Assembly: GCA_028279365.1 (NCBI GenBank)
Contig: JANQNX010000014.1
Span: 331,921 to 395,920 of the forward strand
Direction: 5' to 3'
Origin: Gammaproteobacteria bacterium
GTDB lineage: Bacteria; Pseudomonadota; Gammaproteobacteria; Eutrophobiales; Eutrophobiaceae
Length of the DNA stretch: 64,000 bases
Below, in pieces: positions 25,601 through 34,517 of this stretch. Made by a program: the position numbers and the translations under genes. The notes under the pieces were generated by a model. The model made no database searches. It had not been told where the DNA came from and was given only the letters and a program-made list of their open reading frames with translations. The stretch's first letter is position 1. Each line of letters begins with the position of its first letter.

Positions 25601-25788
25601 TTCCTTTGCTCATGTTTACCGAAGGTCAGTTCTGGCCTCCGCTGGCAATCGTTATCGCCGGTGGTGTTGGTTTTTCTATCATTCTTTCAATGTTGTTTAC
25701 GCCTTGTGCCTTTGCTTTTTTAAGTCAATTTAACAAGCAGGCAAAGCAGCATTCAATTTATCCAGTAGTTGAAGGAGGTGCGGCATGA
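22636..25788 (+). CDS. RND efflux permease with altered proton-relay residues
   Basis: A 1,050-residue RND transporter with the standard twelve-helix, two-periplasmic-domain plan. Typical segments include PRIEDPRITTRNALITTTLAGA, WRSALVVGSALPLSMGLSLF, and the TM4 motif GLLIDNAIVMTEEIRKN. Here the second relay Asp of AcrB (D408) is Asn414 next to Asp413, and the TM10 position of AcrB Lys940 (SAKNA) reads AINGT, Asn943. This pattern recurs in a branch of AcrB-like pumps that I recall, so it is a subfamily trait rather than damage. The substrate is unknown. The gene overlaps both neighbours by four bases. Confidence 0.93.
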   Translation: MSDKSIKLTWSGLFAADHYLVSLTILIILVAGLSAFINLPRIEDPRITTRNALITTTLAGASAERIEAEITKPIEDRIREISEVKRLESTSRANISVITLELQDRISKETNEAVFSKIRNKLTEAETELPAEASKPLFDDKRGAVAYTLITAVQWNSNTQVELGIMNRVAEELADRLRNVPGTEFVRNFGAPEEEITVTLDMGRVNQLGLTAQQIASLLNAADSKVVAGVLRDQKHDIQIEVVGEFETTRRILDIPLLSANDNTVVTLEDIATINREWRTPETEIALLNGKRAIFISARMDSGLQISEWSREAKQRVATYAASLDPRLNLEITYDESHYTLARLSTLGSNLLLGALVVMAVIMLFMGWRSALVVGSALPLSMGLSLFSMSVFGVELHQMSIFGLIVAIGLLIDNAIVMTEEIRKNMRRGYDALAAINQSVRHLFVPLFASTFTTVLGFMPVFLLQGNVGDFVGPIAISVVLALISSFFIALLVIPALTIRFAKPTERTNNIWWRDGVKPMWLIDCYRRFLTWAVTAPLFNMVLITVLAFSGFYLASKLGNEFFPTADRDQFQVEVWMPGDSSISGTHDVVKSINQSIETRVGVKRITWLVGGSTPPVYYNAIQTQDQNPSYAQAVVYADSTTRAVKLIAELQTELNKQFPGAQIVVSPFGQGPPIEAPIGYRISGPDMDKLKYWGDELRRLMNTVPHITHTQGTITGGNPKLWFNADEIRVKQAGLTLREIAAQLQFGLEGTTGGSVLEDLEDLPVRLRADQATRASLNDIASLSVVSSKVAGRAEWIPLSALGEFEIKPEPSSITRRNGERVNYIYGYVEPGYLPIDIMRAIEKRLEQENFVLPYPYRLEIAGDSEEQKRAVSQLITYLPVLLTLMLTTIILSFKNLGLSMVIGMVALQSVGFGMFSLWLGGYNIGFNPLIGTAGLIGVAINGTIVVLAALKANVQASAGELEHIVTVTIESGRHIISTTVTTVGGFIPLLMFTEGQFWPPLAIVIAGGVGFSIILSMLFTPCAFAFLSQFNKQAKQHSIYPVVEGGAA

Positions 25789-27245
25789 CATCAAGCATTC
25801 AAACATCGTTAACGTTGTTATTTATTTTGTTTTTAAGTGCGTGTACGACTGTTGGGCCGGACTATATTAAACCTGATAAGCCGACTTCAATTGACTGGTC
25901 TAGTCAATCAGAGCATTTAGCGTTTGTAAATGATAATAATGCTTTACGTGAATGGTGGAAGCAGTTTAATGATCCGTTATTAACCAGGCTGATCAATAAG
26001 GCGATTGATAACAATCTAGATATTCAGATTGCGCGCACACGTCTGCTTGAAGCACGTGCAGGAAGAAAGTTGGCCAGATCGTTCTCGTTACCGCAGATTA
26101 ATAGTTCTGGTGAATTCCAACGCCGTTCATTAAGTCGTGAAGCTGCAACACCTGAAGCCGGACTCAATCAGGCTGGCATCATCGACCGACAAAACGATTT
26201 CTTCGAATTGGGATTCGATGCCAGTTTCGAAATCGATATCTTTGGTGGTAACCGTAGAAGACTTGAAGCTGCCAGGGCAAGAATCAGCGCAGCGGAAGAG
26301 GGCGTTCGTGAAATACAAACGGCAATCGTGGCAGAGGTTGGTCGTGCCTATATGGAAATACGTGGCACACAATATGAACGTCTTATCCTCAAGCAAAACC
26401 TGGCATTGCAACAGGAAACAGTAAACATCACTGAACAAAACAAACAGGCTGGTTTGGCGAATGCACTGGATGTTTCGCGTGCCTTAGCAAATCTGGAGGC
26501 AACGGATGCACGAATACCTGAGCTTGATGCACGGATTCGGGCAAACAGTTATGCGATTGCATTACTCACTGGTAATTTGCCTGAGGCCTGGTTGAATGAC
26601 TTACAGGACGATAAACGATTTGTTGGTTTACCAAACATTGTGCCAACAGGTTTACCGCCGGAACTCTTAAGACGCCGTCCTGACATACGGCGTAGTGAGA
26701 GGGAACTGGCTGCATCGAATGCTGAGGCCGGTGTTGCGATCTCTGATCTTTATCCAAAATTCTTTTTTTCAGGCCTGGGCGCGTTGCAATCGAATAACAC
26801 TGGCGCGTTGTTTAGTTCCTCTGCCTTTGCATTTGGTATCGGTCCAGCTATTTCATTACCCATCTTTCAGGGCGGCAAGATACGCGCAAATATTGAAGAC
26901 AAGAAAGCCGAACGTAGCCGTGCCGAGATCAATTACGAAAAGAGCATTCTCACTGCCCTTAATGAGGTCGAAACCAACCTTACTACTTATGCCAATCAAA
27001 AACGCGCGCTGCAAAGTCTGGAGCGATCTGTTGCCGCTGCAAGAGAAGCTGCAACATTAGCACGCAAATTATATCGCGATGGATTGGGGTTGTTTCTTGA
27101 CGTACTAGATGCTGAACGTCAGTTGCGCGATTTGGAAAATCAATTTGCCAAACAACAGACTTCAACGGCAGTTACCTTGATTGCTTTATATAAGTCACTT
27201 GGTGGCGGGTGGAACAATGAGATGACAATAGCGGGGAATACATGA
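25785..27245 (+). CDS. RND outer-membrane channel, NodT/OprM family lipoprotein
   Basis: A 486-residue TolC-like outer-membrane factor. The signal peptide ends in LFLSACTTVGPDY, a lipobox followed by the conserved VGPDY-PxxP opening of NodT proteins. LREWWKQFNDPLL, a hallmark W-x-x-F-x-DP-L motif, and the duplicated coiled-coil repeats (around ARTRLLEARAGRK and GLPPELLRRRPDIRRSEREL) are present. It completes a tripartite pump with the two preceding genes and overlaps both neighbours. Confidence 0.93.
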   Translation: MTSSIQTSLTLLFILFLSACTTVGPDYIKPDKPTSIDWSSQSEHLAFVNDNNALREWWKQFNDPLLTRLINKAIDNNLDIQIARTRLLEARAGRKLARSFSLPQINSSGEFQRRSLSREAATPEAGLNQAGIIDRQNDFFELGFDASFEIDIFGGNRRRLEAARARISAAEEGVREIQTAIVAEVGRAYMEIRGTQYERLILKQNLALQQETVNITEQNKQAGLANALDVSRALANLEATDARIPELDARIRANSYAIALLTGNLPEAWLNDLQDDKRFVGLPNIVPTGLPPELLRRRPDIRRSERELAASNAEAGVAISDLYPKFFFSGLGALQSNNTGALFSSSAFAFGIGPAISLPIFQGGKIRANIEDKKAERSRAEINYEKSILTALNEVETNLTTYANQKRALQSLERSVAAAREAATLARKLYRDGLGLFLDVLDAERQLRDLENQFAKQQTSTAVTLIALYKSLGGGWNNEMTIAGNT

Positions 27246-28042
27246 TGAATAAACAGGCGTATTTAAACAATTATGGTCCATGGGCGTTAGTAACAGGTGC
27301 TTCCAATGGAATAGGCAATGAATTAACGAAAGAACTCGCTGCTATCGGATTTAACCTGGTCATCGTGGCCAGAAGCGAAAAAGTATTGCACGAACTGGCT
27401 GATAGTCTGATGAAAAAATACAGTATAGAGGTAACACCTATCGTAGCGGATTTAGGCAAGCCAGAGGATATAGAGATGATAAATCGGGAAACCGAAGGTC
27501 ATGACATCGGCTTGTTTATTGGTTCAGCCGGTTTTGGCACTTCAGGCAACTTTATTAATTCCTATATCAAGAATGAATTAAACATGATTGATGTTAACTG
27601 TCGTGCACTTGCTATGCAGGCATATGAATTTGCCAGGCGTTTTAAGCAACGCGGTCGGGGCGGAATTATTTTATTGAGTTCTATTCTGGCATTTCAGGGT
27701 GTACCGCGTTCTGCAAATTACTCGGCTACCAAGGCTTATGTGCAAAGCCTTGCTGAAGGCCTGTATACCGAATTGAAACCACATCATATCGATGTATTAG
27801 CTGCTGCACCGGGTCCGGTCAAGACGGGTTTTGCCGATCGTTCCAATATGAATATGAGTATGGCGCAGAGTGCTAACGCAGTCGCCAAAGCAACACTCAA
27901 TGCATTAGGTAAAAAAAGAACGATGCTTCCAGGTTGGTTATCAAAATTATTGGGTTATTCATTAGCGACGGCACCAAGATGGCTAAGGACAAAAATATTA
28001 ACGTTTGTCATGGGTGACATGACTAAACATCAGGTCAATTAA
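27242..28042 (+). CDS. Short-chain dehydrogenase/reductase
   Basis: A 266-residue classical SDR. The NAD(P) motif is TGASNGIG (residues 18-25), the catalytic pair Y160-x3-K164 lies in YSATKAYVQS, and the serine comes from IILLSSILAFQG. The C-terminus is of the DltE/fatty-acyl-type SDR group (LLGYSLATAPRWLRTKIL). It overlaps the channel gene and is part of the pump operon. A role in modifying the pump substrate or a lipid is possible; the substrate cannot be read. Confidence 0.88.
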   Translation: MMNKQAYLNNYGPWALVTGASNGIGNELTKELAAIGFNLVIVARSEKVLHELADSLMKKYSIEVTPIVADLGKPEDIEMINRETEGHDIGLFIGSAGFGTSGNFINSYIKNELNMIDVNCRALAMQAYEFARRFKQRGRGGIILLSSILAFQGVPRSANYSATKAYVQSLAEGLYTELKPHHIDVLAAAPGPVKTGFADRSNMNMSMAQSANAVAKATLNALGKKRTMLPGWLSKLLGYSLATAPRWLRTKILTFVMGDMTKHQVN

Positions 28043-28055
28043 ACAGGAGAGAGTC

Positions 28056-28481
28056 ATGAAATATTTTATGTTTATATTAGTTATGCTTGCACAGTCATTT
28101 TCTGCATTTGCAAATCAAGCAGAAGATATTGAGGGAGTTTGGTTAAACGAAAGAGGTACTGGTTATATTGAATTTAAAATCACAAATGATGTATTAAATG
28201 GCACAGTTATAGGTAGTCCCCGACCTGAAGACGATCTTCGCAAAGATACATTAAACCCTGATCCAAATTTAAGAGAGCGTTTAATAAAAGGTGTCACCAT
28301 TCTTCAAGGGTTTAACTATGTTGGAAAGGGAAAATGGACTGGGGGCACTATTTACGACCCAGACAATGGTAAAACCTATGACTGCAAGATTACGGTAATT
28401 AATGATAATGAAATCAAGATTCGTGGTTTTGTCGGGATATCTTTATTTGGCCGTACAGAAATTTGGAAAAGAGAGAGCTGA
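28056..28481 (+). CDS. DUF2147 exported protein
   Basis: A 141-residue protein with a signal peptide (FMFILVMLAQSFSAFA) and the DUF2147 features: IEGVWLNERGTGYIEFKI at the N-terminus, LIKGVTILQGFNYVGKGKWT in the middle, then GGTIYDPDNGKTYDCKI and GFVGISLFGRTEIWKR at the end. Members form a lipocalin-like beta barrel in the periplasm, with no known reaction. It lies 13 bases after the SDR gene with AGGAGAG ahead, so it likely closes the operon. Confidence 0.88.
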   Translation: MKYFMFILVMLAQSFSAFANQAEDIEGVWLNERGTGYIEFKITNDVLNGTVIGSPRPEDDLRKDTLNPDPNLRERLIKGVTILQGFNYVGKGKWTGGTIYDPDNGKTYDCKITVINDNEIKIRGFVGISLFGRTEIWKRES

Positions 28482-28513
28482 TACGTTTTCATGTTTTGTT
28501 GAAAAATTACTTC

Positions 28514-28561
28514 TGCACCATATTAATACTTTCCGGTTAATCTTAGTACGAAAGCGGTGCA
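28514..28561. repeat. Extended inverted repeat upstream of bdhA
   Basis: TGCACC at 28514-28519 pairs with GGTGCA at 28556-28561, and inside it CTTTC pairs with GAAAG. The 36-base interior makes it a loose hairpin. It could end the pump operon or be regulatory for the next operon; neither is shown. Confidence 0.35.
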
Positions 28562-28680
28562 AAATATTTCTATAACCGACAAAAAAATTTATCTATTTTT
28601 TTTGTTTGTCATTAAACTGTAAATATTTTCATTCAATTTGTTTGATAGTTATAACACGTACTTTTACAGGAGAGATTCTA

Positions 28681-29463
28681 ATGTCAGCGGAGGGTAAAGT
28701 TGCCGTTATTACAGGTTCAACCAGTGGAATTGGATTAGGCATTGCCAAAGGATTTGCCGATGCCGGTATTCATGTGGTGATTAATGGTTTTGGCGATGAA
28801 TCAGAAATCAAAAAAGAGCTGGATGAGTTACAAGCTAAAGGTGTCACAGCGATATACAACGATGCAGATATGACTAAACCGGATGAAATTAGCCAGCTCG
28901 TTGAAGATACGGTTAATGAACTTGGTTCAATCGACATTGTTATTAATAATGCGGGTATTCAAAATGTTCAACCGGTTGAGGAGTTTCCTGTAGAAAAGTG
29001 GGATGCCATTATTGCTATTAATATGTCGTCAGCTTTTCATACTGTCAGAGCAGCAATCCCATACATGAAGAAACAAGGCTGGGGGCGCATAATCAATATT
29101 GCATCAGCCCATGCGCTAGTCGCTTCGCCTTACAAAAGTGCCTATGTCACGGCGAAACATGGTGTGCTTGGCTTTACCAAAACGATTGGACTGGAAGTGG
29201 CCAAAGACAATATTACCTGTAATGCGATCTGCCCTGGCTATGTCTGGACGCCGCTGGTTGAGGGACAAGTGAAAGATACAGCCAAGGCACGCAACCTTAC
29301 TGAAAACGAGGTGATTAATGATGTATTGTTAGCCGCGCAATGGACCAAGAAATTTGTGACGGTGGAACAACTGGCAGGTACCGCATTATTTTTGTGCAGC
29401 GATCACGCAGAGAACATCACCGGTACGCATATTGCGGTCGATGGTGGTTGGACTGCTGCGTAA
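28681..29463 (+). CDS. bdhA: 3-hydroxybutyrate dehydrogenase
   Basis: A 260-residue SDR that oxidises (R)-3-hydroxybutyrate to acetoacetate with NAD+. Nucleotide motif TGSTSGIG at 11-18, NNAGIQNVQPVEEFPVEKWD (the NNAGIQ-V-P-E-FP run is characteristic of BdhA), catalytic Tyr155 and Lys159 in YVTAKHG, and CPGYVWTPLVEGQ. The ATG at 28681 follows AGGAGAG; an upstream in-frame ATG adds a poor 25-residue extension. It is followed by acetoacetate decarboxylase and patatin genes in the same direction, which supports the ketone-body assignment. Confidence 0.93.
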   Translation: MSAEGKVAVITGSTSGIGLGIAKGFADAGIHVVINGFGDESEIKKELDELQAKGVTAIYNDADMTKPDEISQLVEDTVNELGSIDIVINNAGIQNVQPVEEFPVEKWDAIIAINMSSAFHTVRAAIPYMKKQGWGRIINIASAHALVASPYKSAYVTAKHGVLGFTKTIGLEVAKDNITCNAICPGYVWTPLVEGQVKDTAKARNLTENEVINDVLLAAQWTKKFVTVEQLAGTALFLCSDHAENITGTHIAVDGGWTAA

Positions 29464-29497
29464 ATTATTCCACATTATTTAATTCAGGAATTCCTCT

Positions 29498-30283
29498 ATG
29501 AAAGAAACCGACATTCTTGCATTGCCTTCGATGCCGTTAGCCAGTCCGAGCTATCCAAAAGGCCCTTATCGTTTTATTAATCGAGAATATTTTATTGTTA
29601 CTTATCAAACTGACCCAGATATAATTCGTGAACAATTACCTGAACCTTTGGAACCCGACGGTTCGAATACAGTGTTATTTGAGTTTATTAAAATGCCCGA
29701 TAGCTCTGGTTTTGGTGACTACACTGAGAGCGGCATAGTGATTCCGGCTAAATTTCAAGGTGAATCTGTTAACTTTACCTCACAGATGTATCTGGATGAT
29801 GACCCACCTATTGCGGGTGGTCGTGAAATCTGGGGCTTCCCAAAGAAACTGGCCAAACCGAATCTCGAAACTTATGAAGACACCTTAACCGGTACGCTCG
29901 ATTATGCGGGGCAGCGAGTTGCGATGGGCACCATGCGTTATAAACAAGAGCAGATAACATATGATCTGAATGGTGAGACTGTATGCACATCCTGTGTTGA
30001 ATCCTTAGCCAAAAAAATGAGTAAAACCCAGGTTAATTTAAAATTGATTCCTGATGTTGATGGTTCGTTAAAAATCGCACAGTTGGTAGCTTACAATTTA
30101 ACCGATGTTACTATAAAGGGTGCCTGGTCAGGATCAGCACGACTGCATTTGATTCCACATGTTAACGCTCCTGTCGCCGACTTACCCGTACTAAAAGTAA
30201 TAGGCGGTATGCACTTTATTGCAGATCTGACGCTACCTTATGGTCGCGTGCTGCATGATTACCTAGAGAAAACATCAAACTGA
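29498..30283 (+). CDS. adc: Acetoacetate decarboxylase
   Basis: A 261-residue protein of the acetoacetate decarboxylase family, which forms acetone and CO2 through a Schiff base on lysine. The active-site segment GGREIWGFPKKLAKP is intact, with the paired lysines of the known Clostridium enzyme. Also visible are the N-terminal LPSMPLASPSYPKGPY and REYFIVTYQTDPDIIREQLP. Length is near the family norm. It lies between bdhA and a patatin gene and would consume the acetoacetate made by BdhA. Some family members act on other beta-keto acids, so acetone output is likely, not certain. Confidence 0.9.
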   Translation: MKETDILALPSMPLASPSYPKGPYRFINREYFIVTYQTDPDIIREQLPEPLEPDGSNTVLFEFIKMPDSSGFGDYTESGIVIPAKFQGESVNFTSQMYLDDDPPIAGGREIWGFPKKLAKPNLETYEDTLTGTLDYAGQRVAMGTMRYKQEQITYDLNGETVCTSCVESLAKKMSKTQVNLKLIPDVDGSLKIAQLVAYNLTDVTIKGAWSGSARLHLIPHVNAPVADLPVLKVIGGMHFIADLTLPYGRVLHDYLEKTSN

Positions 30284-30295
30284 TAAACATTCATT

Positions 30296-31390
30296 ATGGC
30301 TAAGAAAAAAACAACAAAGGCAGGTTCCAAAGACTGCAAGACAATCAATCTTGCTCTACAGGGTGGCGGTGCACACGGTGCCTTTGCCTGGGGCGTACTG
30401 GATATGTTACTGGAAGACGGGCGTCTTGACGTTGAAGGGCTATGCGCCACTAGCGCCGGTACCATGAATGCCTGTGCTTATGCGTATGGCAGGATGATGG
30501 GCGGCAATGACATGGCCAGGGAAACGCTGCATGATTTCTGGTGGAACATTCATCAGGCTGGAAAGATATTTAACCCGGTACAACAATTACCCTGGGAAAA
30601 AGAATTTGGCATCAATATGGATAATTCACTGGCGTTCTTCTTTTTTGATTCGTTTACTCGACTGTTGTCTCCGTATCAATCGAACCCGCTTGATTTGAAT
30701 CCGCTCAGAGATGTGTTGTCGAAAACCGTCGACTTTGAAGCATTGCGAAAGTGTGAGTGTGTTGAACTATTTATTAGTACAACACATGTCCGTACTGGCA
30801 AAGTACGCGTGTTTAAAAACCGGGAAGTCACACTTGATGTGGCGATGGCCTCTGCCTGTTTACCCTTTTTGTTTAAGGCTGTTGAAATCGATGGCGAGGA
30901 ATATTGGGACGGGGGCTATGTAGGAAACCCTGCCTTGTTTCCCCTTTTCTATCATACAAAAGCCAGAGATATAATGGTATTACATATTAACCCGCTTGAC
31001 CGGCCAGAAATTCCGCGTTCTGCCCCCGATATTATGAACCGTATCAATGAAATTACATTTAACAATTCGCTGTTAAAAGAAATGCGATCGATTGCATTCG
31101 TTAAGAAATTGATTGAACACGATATGCTAAAGGAAGAACATAAAGATCATTTCAAAGATATACTGATGCATTCTATCCGGGCAGATGAGGCGATGCTCGA
31201 TTATTCTGTTGCCAGTAAATTTAATTCCGACTGGGATTTCCTGACGTCACTGCGTGACAAAGGGCGTGACACGATGGCTGCCTGGTTAGATGAAAATTAT
31301 AAGCATATCGGTGTTAAGGATACGGTTGATCTGGATACTAAATTTTTGACTTCGGTCACCAAACTATTTGAGAATATGCAGCAAGCATGA
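30296..31390 (+). CDS. Patatin-like phospholipase/hydrolase (PatD-like)
   Basis: A 364-residue patatin-fold lipid acyl hydrolase. The oxyanion motif GGGAHGAF is at 23-30, nucleophile Ser53 sits in CATSAGT (a variant of GxSxG with Ala first), and the catalytic Asp205 is in YWDGGYVGNP. The start is rich in lysine (AKKKTTKAGSKD). In Legionella a bdhA-patD pair is known and tied to polyhydroxybutyrate use and infection. A comparable role in 3-hydroxybutyrate or lipid turnover is likely here, with adc inserted between the two genes. Confidence 0.88.
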   Translation: MAKKKTTKAGSKDCKTINLALQGGGAHGAFAWGVLDMLLEDGRLDVEGLCATSAGTMNACAYAYGRMMGGNDMARETLHDFWWNIHQAGKIFNPVQQLPWEKEFGINMDNSLAFFFFDSFTRLLSPYQSNPLDLNPLRDVLSKTVDFEALRKCECVELFISTTHVRTGKVRVFKNREVTLDVAMASACLPFLFKAVEIDGEEYWDGGYVGNPALFPLFYHTKARDIMVLHINPLDRPEIPRSAPDIMNRINEITFNNSLLKEMRSIAFVKKLIEHDMLKEEHKDHFKDILMHSIRADEAMLDYSVASKFNSDWDFLTSLRDKGRDTMAAWLDENYKHIGVKDTVDLDTKFLTSVTKLFENMQQA

Positions 31391-31481
31391 CAATACACAG
31401 TTCTTTAATATATTGATCGACGACCTTACTTGCACGTGTTCCATGATTCTTCTAGTAATGAATCTCGTACAAACCTGATAC

Positions 31482-31535
31482 GCCTATACCGACAAATAAA
31501 AAACTGAAGCTTAATAATGCTATGTCGGTATAGGC
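31482..31535. terminator. Perfect 13-base inverted repeat between convergent genes
   Basis: GCCTATACCGACA at 31482-31494 pairs exactly with TGTCGGTATAGGC at 31523-31535, separated by 28 bases that are AT-rich. It lies between the ends of the patatin and ilvD genes, where a two-way terminator is expected, but the loop is long and there is no strong T run, so it could also be a small mobile or protein-binding repeat. Confidence 0.5.
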
Positions 31536-31557
31536 TAATTTATTACCGGGCATGAAG

Positions 31558-33240
31558 TTATTCGTCTGTTATACAACCTTCAGAAGCTGATTTCACATTT
31601 TTGATGAATTTATAAAGCGTACCGCGGCTGGCTTTATATGGTGGCATTGTCCATTTTTCCTGCCTTGCTGCCATTTCTTCAGCCGATATATCGACAGAGA
31701 TTTCATTGGTCTCGGCATTGATATGTATCATGTCACCGTTTTCTACCAATGCGATTGGTCCACCTTCCTGTGCTTCGGGTACGACATGACCGATGATAAA
31801 ACCATGCGATCCGCCAGAGAAGCGACCGTCGGTAATCATCGCGACATCATTACCAAGCCCGGCACCCATGATCGCCGAGGTCGGTTTCAACATTTCTGGC
31901 ATGCCCGGTCCACCTTTCGGGCCTTCATAGCGTATAATGATGGCATCGCCTTTTTCGATACGGTTCTCTTCCAGCGCCAGCAACATATCCTCTTCACAGT
32001 CATAAACTTTGGCTGGTCCGTTGAAATGCAGACCTTCCTTGCCTGTGATTTTGGCAACCGAGCCCTGTGGCGCGAAATTACCTTTTAAAATACGAATATG
32101 TCCGCTGTCTTTTAATGGTTTATCAATCGGCGCAATGATTTGTTGACCATCGCTAAGACCCGGCAGGTCAGCCAGGTTTTCCCGGATGGTTTTCCCGGTC
32201 ACCGTCAGGCAGTCTCCTTCGATCAATTTTTCATCCAGCAGAAATTTCATTACCGCAGGCGTGCCACCAACTTTATGTAAGTCTTCCATGACGTACTTGC
32301 CGCTCGGTTTCAAATCGGCAAGATAGGGAATCCGATCGCTGACGGTTTGAAAATCATCAATTTCTAACGGTACATTTACAGCGCTTGCCATCGCCAGTAG
32401 ATGCAGCACAGCGTTAGTTGAACCACCGAGTACAATTAACAATACCATTGCATTTTCGAATGCCTCGCGCGTCATGATATCGCGTGGCTTGATGTCTTTC
32501 TCCAGCAGATGATAAATGGCCTGGCCGGCATTAAAACATTCTTCCAGTTTTTCCGGTTCGACCGCCGGTGTCGAAGAACTGTAGGGTAAGGACATGCCCA
32601 TTGCTTCAATGGTCGATGCCATCGTGTTGGCCGTGTACATGCCACCACAGGCACCGGGTCCGGGACAGGCGCGCTTTACGATTTCCTTACGCGTATCATC
32701 ATCGATCTTGCCGGATAAAAATTCGCCGTAGCTCTGGAAAGCAGAGATGATATCGAGTTTGTCATTTTCTTTAAAACGGCCCGGTTTGATTGTGCCGCCA
32801 TAAACCATGATAGACGGGCGGTTGAGTCGGCCCATGGCAATGATACAACCTGGCATGTTCTTATCACAGCCGGGTAGTGAGATATTGGCGTCATACCAAT
32901 GGGCTCCCATCACTGACTCAATCGAATCGGCAATCAACTCGCGTGATTGTAGCGAATAACTCATACCATCCGTGCCGTTGGGGATGCCATCACTGACGCC
33001 AATACTATTAAATCGATATCCGACCAGGCCAGCTGCCTGTACACCTTCTTTGACCTTACTGGCTAGGTCCAGTAGATGCATATTGCAGGTATTGCCCTCA
33101 AACCAGATGCTGGAAATACCCACCTGAGCTTTACTCATGTCTTCTTCGCTTAGCCCTGTTCCATATAGCATGGCCTGTGATGCTCCCTGGGATTTCGGTT
33201 CAGTGATTCGGGAGCTGTATTTGTTCATTTTGCTACTCAT
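31558..33240 (-). CDS. ilvD: Dihydroxy-acid dehydratase
   Basis: A 560-residue IlvD/Edd family dehydratase of branched-chain amino acid synthesis, making 2-keto acids from dihydroxy acids. Cluster-binding cysteines appear in [12 protein letters not shown], in [20 protein letters not shown], and earlier in [29 protein letters not shown] near the C-terminus is the IlvD signature. ATG at 33240 has AAGGAAG upstream; an in-frame ATG at 33312 is unlikely. It is divergent from argE. Confidence 0.95.
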   Translation of the reverse strand: MSSKMNKYSSRITEPKSQGASQAMLYGTGLSEEDMSKAQVGISSIWFEGNTCNMHLLDLASKVKEGVQAAGLVGYRFNSIGVSDGIPNGTDGMSYSLQSRELIADSIESVMGAHWYDANISLPGCDKNMPGCIIAMGRLNRPSIMVYGGTIKPGRFKENDKLDIISAFQSYGEFLSGKIDDDTRKEIVKRACPGPGACGGMYTANTMASTIEAMGMSLPYSSSTPAVEPEKLEECFNAGQAIYHLLEKDIKPRDIMTREAFENAMVLLIVLGGSTNAVLHLLAMASAVNVPLEIDDFQTVSDRIPYLADLKPSGKYVMEDLHKVGGTPAVMKFLLDEKLIEGDCLTVTGKTIRENLADLPGLSDGQQIIAPIDKPLKDSGHIRILKGNFAPQGSVAKITGKEGLHFNGPAKVYDCEEDMLLALEENRIEKGDAIIIRYEGPKGGPGMPEMLKPTSAIMGAGLGNDVAMITDGRFSGGSHGFIIGHVVPEAQEGGPIALVENGDMIHINAETNEISVDISAEEMAARQEKWTMPPYKASRGTLYKFIKNVKSASEGCITDE

Positions 33241-33350
33241 TTCGATCTTCCTTCTAACAACGCTATATAATGTATCGTGATGCAGTTTTAAGCTGCGATA
33301 GAATACATGCACTCGTCATAGACATAAACATAAAGTTCAAACAAATACTC

Positions 33351-34517
33351 ATGCGTAACACACCGGATTTCGAAACCTGCTTTGCTGAATTAATCGGTTT
33401 GCCATCGGTAAGCAGCATCGATCCTGCTCACGATCAAAGTAATCAGGCGGTTATCGACTGTTTAGCGAACTGGTTAGACGCGCTCGGTTTTGAATGCGAA
33501 ATCATGCCGGTCAGTGATTCCCCGCAAAAGTCGAATTTAATTGCGCGACTGGGTCATGCTGATGACACACCCAATCAGGGATTAGTGTTATCCGGACATA
33601 CTGATACGGTGCCTTATGATGCCAGTGGTTGGGATAGTGATCCGTTTCAGTTAACTGAGCGTGACGGCAATTATTACGGTCTGGGTACCGCGGATATGAA
33701 AAGTTATTTCCCGATTATCCTGGAGACGTTGGAGCGCATGCAGGCAGTGAATTTTGATCACCCAGTTACGGTCATTGCCACCGCTGATGAAGAAAGCACG
33801 ATGTCGGGTGCCAGATTACTTGGTGAAAGCGGTTACAGTCTGGGTCGTTATTGCGTTATTGGCGAACCAACCGGCCTAAAACCCATACGCGCACATAAAG
33901 GCATTATTATTGAGTCGTTTCGTCTTGAGGGCAGGTCCGGTCATTCCAGTAATCCACTATTGGGTAATAGCGCGTTGGAAGGCATGACCGATGTACTCAA
34001 CGCACTAAGAGATTGGCGCGATAAATTACAAAAGCAATATTCAGATTCAGAGTTTGCTGTACCGGTTCCAACGTTGAATCTGGGTCGCATCCATGGTGGC
34101 GATAGCCCGAACCGTATATGCGCAAATTGTGAATTATCGCTTGATATCAGAATGCTGCCCGGTATGGATGTCGATGAAATATCGCAACAGCTAAGAAACG
34201 TTGTTGAAAGTACTATTGCCGCTAGCGGTCTAGAGATTTTTTATACCGGGCAGGTGCCTGGTATTCCTCCGATGCAAACACCAATGGAGAGTGAAGTCGT
34301 GAGAACCTGCGAAAAACATACGGGACATGGTTCTGAATGTGTCGCATTTGCCACAGAAGGGCCGTTTTTTAATGACATTGGGATTGAAACGGTTATCCTT
34401 GGCCCCGGTGATATTGATGTCGCGCATCAGCCGAATGAATATCTACCGATAAAACGTATTGAACCCATGATAACGATATTAACGAATTTGCTGACTGATT
34501 TTTGCGTAACGAAATAA
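33351..34517 (+). CDS. argE: Acetylornithine deacetylase
   Basis: A 388-residue M20-family zinc deacetylase. Metal and catalytic signatures are LSGHTDTVPYDASGW, YYGLGTADMKSYFP, TADEESTMSG and GEPTGLKPIRAHKG. It releases acetate from N-acetylornithine to give ornithine. The start at 33351 matches the usual N-terminus (NTPDFETCFAELIGLPSVSS). The next gene, argA, begins in its stop codon (TAATG), so the linear arginine pathway genes are coupled. Confidence 0.93.
   Translation: MRNTPDFETCFAELIGLPSVSSIDPAHDQSNQAVIDCLANWLDALGFECEIMPVSDSPQKSNLIARLGHADDTPNQGLVLSGHTDTVPYDASGWDSDPFQLTERDGNYYGLGTADMKSYFPIILETLERMQAVNFDHPVTVIATADEESTMSGARLLGESGYSLGRYCVIGEPTGLKPIRAHKGIIIESFRLEGRSGHSSNPLLGNSALEGMTDVLNALRDWRDKLQKQYSDSEFAVPVPTLNLGRIHGGDSPNRICANCELSLDIRMLPGMDVDEISQQLRNVVESTIAASGLEIFYTGQVPGIPPMQTPMESEVVRTCEKHTGHGSECVAFATEGPFFNDIGIETVILGPGDIDVAHQPNEYLPIKRIEPMITILTNLLTDFCVTK

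Noticed and set aside
28514-28561. NtrC-type site formed by TGCACC and GGTGCA
   Set aside because: The half-sites are 36 bases apart, far more than the 4-5 expected, and no sigma-54 promoter is evident.
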